A stretch of 24,825 bases of DNA from an uncultured Fibrobacter sp. (GCF_937877005.1 NZ_CALEFV010000053.1:1-24825), one strand, 5' to 3'. Shown: positions 14,139 through 21,395, numbered from the stretch's first letter. Notes: generated by a model from the letters alone, not told the origin. Numbers and translations are program-made.

Positions 14139-14930
14139 ATGAACATTATCAAGAAAACCTTTGTCGCAATCGCCCTTTGCGGGGCGGCCCTGTGCAGTTT
14201 TGCCGCCGATGTCAAACCCTACGTGGAAGCCGATGCGCTCCCGGACGCACTGAACTATTACCCTGCGCCCCCCGATACCATGTCGCCGCAGTTCATGTAC
14301 GACATCTCGCAGTACATGTGGGGCAAAACGATGCGTCTCGATTCTGCCCGTGCGGCCCTGGCGGTGGCACAGGCGGCAGAAACCGTCGAAGAGATGGCCG
14401 CAATGTTCAGCGAGCCCTTTGGCATGGAAATTTCGGCAAAGAAAACTCCTGCCATCATGAACCTGCTCGAACGAGGCGTCCTGACACTTAGAAAAGTGGG
14501 GAGCAAGGCCAAAAGGCACTATATGAGGCGCCGCCCTTACGACCGCTTTAACGAACCGACGCTTGTCCCTGCCGAAGAAGAACGCCTGAGAACGAATGGT
14601 TCCTATCCGTCGGGACATACTGCTCGTGCGTGGGCCATGGCCCTGCTGCTAATCGAGGTGAACCCGGCTGCCCAGGATGCCCTGCTGAAGTACGCCTACG
14701 AATGGGGACAGAGCCGCGTGATTGCAGGCTTCCACTGGCAAAGCGACGTGGACGCCTCCAAGGTGCTTGTCTCGGGCGCCTACCCGAGCTTGCATACAAA
14801 CGAAACCTTCATGGCCGACATGCGCAAGGCTCAAGCGGAGTTCAAGAAGCTGAAAGCCGCCGAAACCAAAGGCTCTGCACCAAAACCCGCTACAGGGAAA
14901 CCTGCTGCACCGAAGGCCGGGAAGAAGTAA
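14139..14930 (+). CDS. Secreted class A non-specific acid phosphatase (PAP2 superfamily)
   Basis: A 263-residue periplasmic or secreted phosphatase. The Sec signal (MNIIKKTFVAIALCGAALCSFAAD) is cleaved probably after SFA. The tripartite PAP2 motif is complete: K125-x6-R132-P133, P157-S-G-H160, and S192-R193-x5-H199-x3-D203. His199 is the expected phosphohistidine nucleophile. This is the PhoN/PhoC family, which strips phosphate from many monoesters. The last 25 residues form a Lys/Pro/Ala-rich basic tail (KPATGKPAAPKAGKK) not needed for catalysis. The start follows the dikinase-like gene by 16 bp and lacks a Shine-Dalgarno; TATCTT lies 6 nt before the ATG, so it too may have a leaderless transcript. 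It could recycle phosphate outside the cell. Confidence 0.88.
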   Translation: MNIIKKTFVAIALCGAALCSFAADVKPYVEADALPDALNYYPAPPDTMSPQFMYDISQYMWGKTMRLDSARAALAVAQAAETVEEMAAMFSEPFGMEISAKKTPAIMNLLERGVLTLRKVGSKAKRHYMRRRPYDRFNEPTLVPAEEERLRTNGSYPSGHTARAWAMALLLIEVNPAAQDALLKYAYEWGQSRVIAGFHWQSDVDASKVLVSGAYPSLHTNETFMADMRKAQAEFKKLKAAETKGSAPKPATGKPAAPKAGKK

Positions 14931-14934
14931 AAGT

Positions 14935-15072
14935 TTGCATGGGCGTTCCCACACATATATGTGTGGTCGGGCTATATTTTATGGGTTGCCCGGTTCACTC
15001 TGTTCCCGCCCAACCTCATAAAACGGCGCCACAGCGCCGCCCCAAGGGTTACCATCTCTAACGCGGATGCAA
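14935..15072. repeat. Bounded multi-hairpin element (about 138 bp)
   Basis: The ends pair with each other: TTGCAT (14935-14940) with ATGCAA (15067-15072), and next to them GCGTT (14943-14947) with AACGC (15060-15064). Three arms lie inside: the perfect 18-bp palindrome CCACACATATATGTGTGG (14949-14966); a long hairpin with TTTTATGGGTTG (14977-14988) paired to CAACCTCATAAAA (15011-15023) with one bulge; and CGGCGC (15024-15029) with GCGCCG (15034-15039). That is a closed cloverleaf-like fold with no ORF. It fills the gap between two converging genes. Probably a dispersed non-coding repeat or structured RNA; strand and function are unknown. Confidence 0.6.
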
Positions 15073-15098
15073 TAATGTTTTTTCAGCAAGAGTAAATT

Positions 15099-15500
15099 CT
15101 AATTTGCGAAAAATCCCATTATTGGTCCAAGAATCATATTTGAAAAAGTGTTTCCGTATACTTGAATTACGATGGCCTTAAAAAAGCCTATTTCGGTCAA
15201 ATTCGGAGCGTACCACTTATCCATATCCTTGTTTTGAATACGTACGGCCAACATAGTTGTTGCACCAACCTGATACGGTTCCCAATAAATCGAAATATCG
15301 TTTCCTTGAATCTTTGTATGCCGTAAGCGTCCGTAAGAATCGGTTTCTATTTCCTCCCATTTCGAATTTGCTGTACACGATGCGTCAGAAGAACATTCTA
15401 ATGCATCCTCTATAAATTCATAACTGTTTATTGCGGAGTAATCCGAAGAACACCCCCAAAAAAACAAAGCAAAAACAATGCCAATGATGCTCTTTTTCAT
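15099..15500 (-). CDS. Small putative lipoprotein coupled to the large membrane protein
   Basis: A 133-residue protein with a short lipoprotein signal (MKKSIIGIVFALFFWGC, Cys17) followed by SSDYS. The mature part has two more Cys, a β-rich middle (IQGNDISIYWEPYQVGATTMLAVRIQNKD), and a hydrophobic C-terminal stretch (about 105-133) with Gly and Phe that may insert in the membrane. Its ATG overlaps the stop of the preceding 845-residue gene (ATGA on the minus strand), so the two are translationally coupled and probably act together. Base composition is AT-rich like its partner and unlike the flanking genes. I do not recognise the family. An accessory or immunity-like lipoprotein is possible, but only by position. 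Confidence 0.75.
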   Translation of the reverse strand: MKKSIIGIVFALFFWGCSSDYSAINSYEFIEDALECSSDASCTANSKWEEIETDSYGRLRHTKIQGNDISIYWEPYQVGATTMLAVRIQNKDMDKWYAPNLTEIGFFKAIVIQVYGNTFSNMILGPIMGFFAN

Positions 15501-18034
15501 TTTTTTACTCCTATGCTGCGATTACTTACAAAGGTCTTGTTTCCTGTTGATGTCGCGTACTTGGCGGCATTAAATGTTCCTGACTGATTGCTTCCCCCAA
15601 AATTTTCAGAAATTACGGCTTTAAGTTCCAGTAAAAAAGATATCACCAAGAAGGGGAAAGCTATTACCAGAGCCGTAAACCCTATGTCCCAGAAAGTGAG
15701 CCAATTTAAAATGCCGAGCCAGGCAAGAATTCCCCCGACTAATCCCCACACTACAGTCCCATAAAGGGAAATAAAGGGGATTGCCATAAAGAATAATACA
15801 GCATTGGGTGTATATTTTGCATGATCTTCATCGTTGATCATGACTACTCCTAAAAATAGGGGAACGAAAAACAACAGGTGTCTTGAAATGGCAAACAGGC
15901 TATTCCATTCCATAAACCAGGTTGTTAGGCAGATTACCACCATGACAAGAAAGGATATTCCCTGTGTTTTTAGAAGATCTATCATCAAGTCCGTGTCTAT
16001 TTCCTTTGGAGGACAATTCTTCTTTTCTTCTTTTATGGGAGCGTCTTTCAATAAGGAGTCTAGAGAGAGCTCTCCAATATAATTTTGTTTAAGATATATA
16101 GATCTAAGCTTTGGGACTATTTTCTTGATTAGGTTGCTTCTGTTTGTATCTGTTTTTGCGTTTGTAGAAGTCGCGGGTCTATTGAAGATTAAGTATTTCA
16201 AATCTAAAACCATTACGGGAATGGTTAAAATAAATGAAAACGCTATTAAAGTGAACCCGGCATCCCAAAAAGTCAGCCAGCCAATAGCTCCGAAATAGGC
16301 TAGAATTGAGCCAATTCCGCCCCATAAAAGGATCATACTGAACGGTATAGTAAGGATTATTCCAGCAATTTTAAGTGGTTTGGGCGCAAATTCTTGAATA
16401 ATCATTTCCTTTGCAGATCCTGTTCCTTCCTTATACCATGTAACTGCCGCAAAGACTAGAGGAACAAAAAAGAGCAAATGTCTTGAAATGGCAAACAAGG
16501 TGTTCCATTCTAAGGCTCTTGTTAAGAAACAGATTCCCAATATAACTCCAAAACTAATTATTTGGATCACAAGCGACATCTGAATATTTTCGTACACTTC
16601 AGGGAACATCCATTTTTTGGTAGAGTCTTGTTCCTTGCAGGAATCTTGTTCTTTGTTCAAATTTTGATTATATAAACGGATGTCTTCTTCTGAAGGGAGT
16701 TTGATTTTTGGTCGAGTCAACGCAACCGCAGCAACAATCGGTTCTACAATTGTTTTTGCTTCCAATTCGTGATCAGGATTATGGAAGATATCCTTTAAGA
16801 AATTGGGATTTTTCTCCGTATAGGTCTTAAACTCCGCCATAGCCAAAGCGGCTTCACTCTCGGACAGCATATAATCATAGCTCAAATTTGCCCAGACATT
16901 TTGCAAAATATCGAGCATTCTTTTCGCATCGTCCTCTATTATCTCGTCAAGAACGCCTTTTGCCGTCTTGGAAGCAAGCATTCCGCCCACAAATCCACCG
17001 ACAATAGTTCCAACTACAGGAATTGCACTTCCGACAGAAGCTCCTGCGATTGCTCCCGCTACACCGGATGAGGTTTGGAGAATGTTTTTGCTCAACTGCT
17101 GAAAAGAGATGTCTCCTGAGAAAAAGTTATAGAAATCCTTAACAGAAAGAATGGAAACGGAAACCCCCATTGTAATAACGTTTCCACGTAATACTTTGCT
17201 GGCGGCAGCATTTGCAGTTTTATGAAATAAAGTCTCTGAAAGTTCCGGACCCATCAATTTGACGATTTCTTGGGAAATGCCCGTATCTTTTATAACTCTA
17301 TCTATTCCAGTTCTCGCTATTCCACTAACCAGGGTTGTTTGCAACCCTATAAAGCCACCTGCTTCCACTGTCACGATGCAAGAATTCTTCAGGGCCTCTT
17401 TAAAATCTTTCCCGTCCCAAATACTTTTGAAAAATACAACCGCTGCACCAACTCCCAGAAATGGAAGTGAATTATAAACGGCTATACAACCTTGTTTCGC
17501 GTCATAAATTAAACCTTCGACAGTTCCAAACTTTGTTATATTTACGGCTTGTTCGTAAGTTGCAGCACCTTCTCTAATTAATTCCTTCGCTTTACTAGGG
17601 TCCGATACTCCGGGAAATTTACCTTCTGCAATTCTTTTTTCCAACAAAGCAACCCCTTGCTCGCCTTGGCCTTTAGGAATCTCGGCCGCCATAAGAGAAC
17701 CGTCTGCATTTTTGTACTTGTAGTTGCCCTTGTCATCAAACAAAGCATTAACAGACTCTTGTGCGGTTTTATAGTATTTTGTTTGGATAAAAGTGCCATC
17801 AGAATATCTGTCTGGGCCATTCAAAGCATTATCGTTTCCGACAACTCGTGCATCTTTCCCTGCGAGAAGGTCATCAACATTATTTGCTTGCTCCGCTGCA
17901 AAACCATGGCCTTGACGAGCTTGGAGTTTCACATTTTCTGCATAAACTTGAGAACTGTTTACGCCAGCCGTTCCAACTACAGAATTAATTTCTTCGCTTG
18001 ATTCTGAGTTGTTTAAATTGTCCCTTTGATCCAT
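15497..18034 (-). CDS. Large membrane protein: YeeR-like N-terminal domain with QxK motif, glycine zipper, and two duplicated membrane modules
   Basis: An 845-residue protein, AT-rich, unlike its neighbours. Residues about 38-400 resemble, from memory, the C-terminal domain of E. coli CP4-44 prophage protein YeeR (QGHGFAAE, GNDNxxNGxDR, IQTKYY, GVSDPxxAKxLIRxG, TYEQAxNIxKxGTVE). NGPDRYSDGTFIQTK (Asp75, Gln84, Lys86) looks like a D...QxK restriction-endonuclease core; nuclease function is inference. Residues 327-361 form a glycine-rich zipper (GAIAGASVGSAIPVVG). The C-terminal part holds two copies of a multi-helix module: EWNTLFAISRHLLFFVPL (509-526) and EWNSLFAISRHLLFFVPL (709-726), exactly 200 residues apart, each followed by WLTFWD. 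I start at 18034 because GGAG lies 6 nt upstream; in-frame ATGs at 18046 and 18076 lack one. Coupled to the small lipoprotein. Confidence 0.8.
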   Translation of the reverse strand: MDQRDNLNNSESSEEINSVVGTAGVNSSQVYAENVKLQARQGHGFAAEQANNVDDLLAGKDARVVGNDNALNGPDRYSDGTFIQTKYYKTAQESVNALFDDKGNYKYKNADGSLMAAEIPKGQGEQGVALLEKRIAEGKFPGVSDPSKAKELIREGAATYEQAVNITKFGTVEGLIYDAKQGCIAVYNSLPFLGVGAAVVFFKSIWDGKDFKEALKNSCIVTVEAGGFIGLQTTLVSGIARTGIDRVIKDTGISQEIVKLMGPELSETLFHKTANAAASKVLRGNVITMGVSVSILSVKDFYNFFSGDISFQQLSKNILQTSSGVAGAIAGASVGSAIPVVGTIVGGFVGGMLASKTAKGVLDEIIEDDAKRMLDILQNVWANLSYDYMLSESEAALAMAEFKTYTEKNPNFLKDIFHNPDHELEAKTIVEPIVAAVALTRPKIKLPSEEDIRLYNQNLNKEQDSCKEQDSTKKWMFPEVYENIQMSLVIQIISFGVILGICFLTRALEWNTLFAISRHLLFFVPLVFAAVTWYKEGTGSAKEMIIQEFAPKPLKIAGIILTIPFSMILLWGGIGSILAYFGAIGWLTFWDAGFTLIAFSFILTIPVMVLDLKYLIFNRPATSTNAKTDTNRSNLIKKIVPKLRSIYLKQNYIGELSLDSLLKDAPIKEEKKNCPPKEIDTDLMIDLLKTQGISFLVMVVICLTTWFMEWNSLFAISRHLLFFVPLFLGVVMINDEDHAKYTPNAVLFFMAIPFISLYGTVVWGLVGGILAWLGILNWLTFWDIGFTALVIAFPFLVISFLLELKAVISENFGGSNQSGTFNAAKYATSTGNKTFVSNRSIGVKK

Positions 18035-18184
18035 AACGGTCTCCATTTTTACTTTTTGGAGTTTTTCTATCGTCATTTTTAAAATAACATAAAAATGGAC
18101 GAAAAAAATTCAAAAAGTTTATAAAAAGGAGCAATTTTGTGTAGAAAACGGCGAATTTGTGCCATTTTGTAAAGCAAACGGGCT

Positions 18185-18233
18185 ATTCCTACTTGGAATG
18201 GGGTTGGCTGTTCAACTCTGAATAATGTATATT
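18185..18233 (+). promoter_or_regulatory. Promoter and candidate operator of the toxin-antitoxin pair
   Basis: -35 TTGGCT (18204-18209), 18-bp spacer, -10 TATATT (18228-18233). Just upstream of the -35 is the inverted repeat ATTCC (18185-18189) with GGAAT (18195-18199), a possible operator for autoregulation by the antitoxin. A strong GGAGGAGG (18236-18243) follows 5 nt before the antitoxin start. Confidence 0.5.
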
Positions 18234-18248
18234 ATGGAGGAGGTTTAT

Positions 18249-18440
18249 ATGGAAGATCTTGTTTTGACAATTCCAACCCAAGATTTGGGTATCATGGAAA
18301 CGCTAGCGAATCGCATGGGCTGGACTGTGCGGTCTAAGCGAAGCATTGTCCAGAAATTCGTCGATTCATGTCCCAAGACCCCGATGATGACCGACGAAGA
18401 AATCGCCGCTGAAGTCAACGCTGTTCGATATGGGAAATGA
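18249..18440 (+). CDS. Antitoxin of a PIN-domain toxin-antitoxin pair
   Basis: A 63-residue protein starting at ATG 18249, chosen because GGAGGAGG lies 5 nt upstream; earlier in-frame ATGs at 18225 and 18234 fall on or before the -10 box. The N-terminal part (MEDLVLTIPTQDLGIMETLANRMGW) looks like a β-strand plus helix DNA-binding region, and the C-terminal half (SKRSIVQKFVDSCP to EEIAAEVNAVRYGK) like the flexible toxin-binding arm of type II antitoxins. Its stop overlaps the toxin start by 4 bp (ATGA), the usual coupled arrangement. It would neutralise the PIN RNase and repress its own promoter. The exact antitoxin family is not recognised; the role is assigned from its partner. Confidence 0.75.
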   Translation: MEDLVLTIPTQDLGIMETLANRMGWTVRSKRSIVQKFVDSCPKTPMMTDEEIAAEVNAVRYGK

Positions 18441-18844
18441 AGGTCCTGTTCGACACAAATTTGTGGATATCATTCATGATAGGCAAGCGGCTTGCTTCGC
18501 TTGCCGATGTTTTATGCCGTAATGATGTTCAAGTTTATATGAGCGAACAACTGCTAGACGAAATTCAAACTGTGGTCGCTCGTCCGAAATTTAACGTTAT
18601 TATTTCTCAAGAATCACGGCAAGCGTTTGTTGACATGGTGGATAATGTTTGCCATTGGACTCCAATCACAATACAGGCAAAATCACCTATCAGGGACATC
18701 AAGGATCTCTTTATATTGTCAATGGCAGAAAGTGTTCCTGTTGATTTTATTATAAGCGGAGACAAGGATTTGACTGAACTGAAAAGTCATGCGGGAATAC
18801 CGATTCTTTCGTATTCAGAGTTTTTGAATAAATTAGGTTTATAA
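18437..18844 (+). CDS. PIN-domain toxin (putative ribonuclease)
   Basis: A 135-residue single-domain PIN protein of the kind labelled putative toxin-antitoxin system toxin component, PIN family (COG1569). The acidic metal-binding residues are in place: Asp6 in LFDTN, Glu42 in LLDEI, Asp90 in RDIKDLFIL, and Asp109 and Asp111 in ISGDKDLTEL. PIN toxins cut RNA with Mg2+ or Mn2+. The start overlaps the antitoxin stop. The pair lies within an AT-rich section beside the YeeR-like gene and the thrS remnant, a position typical for mobile or stabilising modules. A convergent terminator follows directly. Confidence 0.85.
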   Translation: MKVLFDTNLWISFMIGKRLASLADVLCRNDVQVYMSEQLLDEIQTVVARPKFNVIISQESRQAFVDMVDNVCHWTPITIQAKSPIRDIKDLFILSMAESVPVDFIISGDKDLTELKSHAGIPILSYSEFLNKLGL

Positions 18845-18847
18845 GTG

Positions 18848-18878
18848 AAAAACGCAGGCTCGGGGAGAGTCTGCGTTT
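18848..18878. terminator. Convergent terminator between PIN toxin and thrS remnant
   Basis: AAACGCAGGCTC (18850-18861) pairs with GAGTCTGCGTTT (18867-18878) over 12 bp with one G-T pair. On the minus strand it ends in five T; on the plus strand in three. Its shape and wording resemble the terminator of the intact thrS (19221-19249), consistent with both being ends of thrS-type transcripts. Confidence 0.75.
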
Positions 18879-18889
18879 GCTAATATGTC

Positions 18890-18909
18890 ATCCCCGCGAA
18901 GGCGGGGAT
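18890..18909. repeat. Short GC-rich palindrome of a widely dispersed type
   Basis: ATCCCCGC (18890-18897), GAAG, GCGGGGAT (18902-18909), preceded by GTC and followed by CTTTT. This GTCATCCCCGCGAAGGCGGG wording is seen as an intergenic repeat in many Gram-negative genomes. It sits just beyond the thrS remnant stop. Confidence 0.55.
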
Positions 18910-18926
18910 CTTTTATGCCGCGATGA

Positions 18927-19109
18927 TTACCGCACAACCTTGCGGTCGTTTTCCGTCATCTTGAGGAAGTCGGCAACCTTCATGGAACCCTTGTCGCCGT
19001 CCTTACGCTTACGCACGGACACGACTCCGTCTGCAACTTCTTTCTCGCCGACGATGAGGAGGTAAGGCACTTTCTGCAGTTCGCACTGGCGGATCTTGTA
19101 GCCGAGCTT
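18927..19109 (-). pseudogene. thrS: Displaced 3' end of a threonyl-tRNA synthetase gene (60 codons, no start)
   Basis: Read on the minus strand, 60 codons from KLGYKIRQCELQKVPY to NDRKVVR and a TAA stop, with no indel. They align end to end with the last 60 residues of the intact thrS that follows (residues 586-645); I count 43 of 60 identical. The homology begins abruptly at KLGYK, where a palindromic spacer replaces the rest of the gene, so there is no catalytic domain and no start. The fragment is visibly richer in G+C than the corresponding end of the intact gene and matches the codon style of the rest of thrS. The likely reading is that this is the original 3' end, pushed away when another end was recombined in. 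Confidence 0.88.
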
Positions 19110-19110
19110 T

Positions 19111-19210
19111 TGACGCCTTCGGCGTCAGCGGCGGCGCCTCGGTCATGCCAAAATGCAAGCATTTTGTCGCGACGCTCGGCTTGCACGCTACTCGTTGCAT
19201 TCATCGACTT
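19111..19210. repeat. Palindrome-rich spacer between the two thrS ends
   Basis: It begins exactly where the thrS remnant stops. TGACGCC/GGCGTCA (19111-19127, 3-nt loop) and AAAATGC/GCATTTT (19150-19165, 2-nt loop) are perfect hairpins. The minus strand stays open in one frame (MNATSSVQAERRDKML...), but there is no Shine-Dalgarno and no family resemblance, so I do not call a gene. Probably a small inserted repeat or the scar of a larger lost element. Confidence 0.45.
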
Positions 19211-19216
19211 CCACGC

Positions 19217-19249
19217 AAAAAAACGTAGGCTCAAAGGAAGCCTACGTTT
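19217..19249 (-). terminator. Intrinsic terminator of thrS
   Basis: AAACGTAGGCT (19221-19231) pairs perfectly with AGCCTACGTTT (19239-19249), 11 bp with a 7-nt loop. On the minus strand it is followed by a run of T (plus-strand A run 19217-19223). The hairpin begins 22 bp past the thrS stop. Confidence 0.9.
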
Positions 19250-19271
19250 GCGGATGTTATTTCCTTATTGA

Positions 19272-21209
19272 TTAACGGACGACTCTTCTGTCATCAGCAG
19301 TCATGTCAATAAAGGCCTGAACACTCATCTGACCCTTGTCTCCGTCCTTACGTTTGCGAACGGCAACCAAGTTGTCAGAGGCTTCCTTTTCGCCTACAAT
19401 AAGAATGTAGGGGATCTTTTGAATTTCACACTGACGAATTTTATATCCCAACTTTTCATTGGACTCGTCAGTTTCGACCCTAATTCCGGCGTTCACGAGT
19501 TCCTTCTCGACCTGCTTCGCGTATTCAACGAACTTTTCAGAAATCGGGAGCACGCGGGCTTGAACCGGAGCGAGCCACAGCGGGAAATCTCCCATGAATT
19601 CTTCGATAAGAATACCGAGGAAGCGTTCGATGGAACCCACGGCGGCGCGGTGCAGCATCACCGGAATGTGCTTCTGGTTGTCCTTGCCGACATACTCGGC
19701 ACCCAGGCGCTGCGGGAGGTTGAAGTCCACCTGGATCGTACCGCACTGCCAGTCACGACCGAGGCTGTCCTTCAGCGTGAATTCGAGCTTCGGGCCGTAG
19801 AAGGCGCCTTCGCCCGGGTTCAAGATGTAGTCGAGGCCGGCGAGCTTGGTAGCTTCGGCGAGGGCGGCTTCAGCCTTGTCCCAGATTTCGTCGGAACCCA
19901 CGCGCTTTTCCGGGCGGGTGGAGAACTTCACCACGATATCGTCGAAACCGAAGTCGTGGTAGATTTCCTTGACGAGGGCACAGAAGTCGGCCACTTCGCT
20001 TGCAATCTGGTCTTCGGTACAGAAGATGTGGGCGTCGTCCTGCACAAAGCCGCGCACGCGCATCAGGCCGTGCATGGTGCCGGCAGGTTCGTAACGGTGG
20101 CACTTACCGAATTCGGCAAGGCGCATCGGCAGGTCACGCCAACTGCGGAGACCGGTGTTGAAAATCTGGATGTGGCAGGGGCAGTTCATCGGCTTCACGG
20201 CCATTTCCACGTCGCCAGCCAGCGTCTTGAACATGTTCTCGTTGTACTTGTCGGCGTGGCCGGACTTGATCCACAAAGTCTTGTTCACGATTTCCGGCGT
20301 GATCACTTCGAGATAGCCGCGACGGTCAATCTTCCCGCGGATGTAGTCCTTGAGGGCGTTCACCATCTTGGTGCCCTTCGGGTGCCAGAACACCATGCCC
20401 GGAGAATGGTCTTCGATGTGGTAGAGGTCCATTTCCTTGCCGATCTTGCGGTGGTCGCGCTTTTCGGCCTCTTCCAGGAACTTCAGGTAAGTTTCGAGAC
20501 CTTCCTTGTCGGCAAAGCAGGTGCCGTACACACGGGTCAGCTGGTCGCTGTTCTGATCGCCATGCCAGTAGGCGCCCGACATCGAGAGCACCTTGAAATT
20601 CTTGAGCTTGCCAGTAGAAGGCACGTGGGGGCCGGCGCAGAGGTCTTCAAAGTTCTTGCCCGGTTCGCCAGTCACGTAGAAGCTGAGAGTGCCGTCGCTA
20701 CCTTCGCGGGCGAGAGCACGCTGCGCGTTATCCGTCTTGTACTTGTCGCCTTCGGTGCGCTTCAGGCCATCGGCGGCGCTGACTTCGCAACGGGTAAACG
20801 GACGGTCTTCCTTGATGATTTCCTTCATGCGCTTTTCGATGCGCTCGAAATCCGACTGCTGGATCGGGGTCGGTGTCATCAAATCGTAGTAGAAACCCTT
20901 TTCGATAGCCGGACCGTAGGCGAGCTTGGTGCCCGGGAACAGGTCGCAGATGGCTTCGGCGAGCACGTGGCTGCAGCTGTGGCGGAGCAGGTAAAGTGCA
21001 TCCGGGTCGTCGTTGCTCGGCGTGATAATCTTGATGGTGCCGCTCTCGGTGAGCGGGCGCGTGAGGTCGAGGACCTTATCGCCGAGTTTGACGCCAAGCG
21101 CCTTGCGTGCAAGACCTTCGGAAATGCCCTTCGCAATTTCGAGGCCGGTGGTGCCCGATGCTACGGAACGTACGGAGCCATCGGGGAAGGTGAGTTCGAT
21201 TTGAGACAT
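19272..21209 (-). CDS. thrS: Threonyl-tRNA synthetase
   Basis: A 645-residue class II synthetase that charges tRNA-Thr. Domains in order: TGS (1-62), editing domain with HSCSH (His77, His81) that hydrolyses Ser-tRNA-Thr, catalytic core with the zinc Cys in KPMNCPCH, the zinc His in DDAHIF and LHRAAVGSIERF, motif 2 in KCHRYEPAGTMHGLMRVRGF, and the anticodon-binding domain from about 545. I start at ATG 21209, preceded by AAAAGGA; a longer in-frame ATG (21260) adds 17 non-homologous residues. The last 60 codons (and perhaps some before them) are more AT-rich than the rest of the gene. A second thrS end lies downstream, so the 3' end appears to have been replaced. The reading frame is intact and the protein should be functional. 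Confidence 0.95.
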   Translation of the reverse strand: MSQIELTFPDGSVRSVASGTTGLEIAKGISEGLARKALGVKLGDKVLDLTRPLTESGTIKIITPSNDDPDALYLLRHSCSHVLAEAICDLFPGTKLAYGPAIEKGFYYDLMTPTPIQQSDFERIEKRMKEIIKEDRPFTRCEVSAADGLKRTEGDKYKTDNAQRALAREGSDGTLSFYVTGEPGKNFEDLCAGPHVPSTGKLKNFKVLSMSGAYWHGDQNSDQLTRVYGTCFADKEGLETYLKFLEEAEKRDHRKIGKEMDLYHIEDHSPGMVFWHPKGTKMVNALKDYIRGKIDRRGYLEVITPEIVNKTLWIKSGHADKYNENMFKTLAGDVEMAVKPMNCPCHIQIFNTGLRSWRDLPMRLAEFGKCHRYEPAGTMHGLMRVRGFVQDDAHIFCTEDQIASEVADFCALVKEIYHDFGFDDIVVKFSTRPEKRVGSDEIWDKAEAALAEATKLAGLDYILNPGEGAFYGPKLEFTLKDSLGRDWQCGTIQVDFNLPQRLGAEYVGKDNQKHIPVMLHRAAVGSIERFLGILIEEFMGDFPLWLAPVQARVLPISEKFVEYAKQVEKELVNAGIRVETDESNEKLGYKIRQCEIQKIPYILIVGEKEASDNLVAVRKRKDGDKGQMSVQAFIDMTADDRRVVR

Positions 21210-21224
21210 AAATAATCCTTTTAT

Positions 21225-21239
21225 GGGCGGTTCTCGCCC
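21225..21239 (-). promoter_or_regulatory. Hairpin in the thrS leader
   Basis: GGGCG (21225-21229) and CGCCC (21235-21239) form a 5-bp GC stem with a 5-nt loop, ending about 15 nt before the thrS start and next to its AAAAGGA. It could modulate translation. The loop does not resemble a threonine anticodon and there is no T-box. Confidence 0.35.
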
Positions 21240-21327
21240 GGTTCCCCAGAAATACGACATCTGGCGGTGCGCGCAAAGATAGAAAAGTAGGAGAAATAAA
21301 GTAGAGTAAGGAAAGTCTTTTTTATAA

Positions 21328-21395
21328 AGGGGAAAGCCTTCCCCTGGGTCGCACTACGTTGCTCCCCACCCCTTCTCCTAGGGGCCCAGCCCCTA
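21328..21395. repeat. GC-rich palindrome cluster in an AT-rich gap
   Basis: The gap 21210-21568 (359 bp) holds no full gene. Within it, AGGGGAA/TTCCCCT (21328-21345) and TAGGGGC/GCCCCTA (21379-21395) are two perfect 7-bp hairpins about 33 bp apart, with C-rich sequence between. The flanks are AT-rich (TTTTTTATAA on the left, AATTATATGG on the right). It looks like a dispersed intergenic repeat. On the minus strand the first hairpin is followed by TTTATAAAAAAG, a poor terminator. Confidence 0.45.

Noticed and set aside
14984..15014. Integron attC site (GTTGCCC ... GCCCAAC core-like words)
   Set aside because: GCCCAAC fits RYYYAAC, but no correctly oriented GTTRRRY partner exists at attC spacing, and no integrase or cassette array is near.
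19111..19204. Small minus-strand gene in the spacer (MNATSSVQAERRDKML...)
   Set aside because: No Shine-Dalgarno, runs into the thrS remnant in the wrong frame, and overlaps perfect hairpins; more likely a non-coding repeat.
19419..21215. 598-codon open frame on the plus strand opposite thrS
   Set aside because: Shadow of the highly biased thrS codons; the protein has no recognisable domain and thrS is certain.
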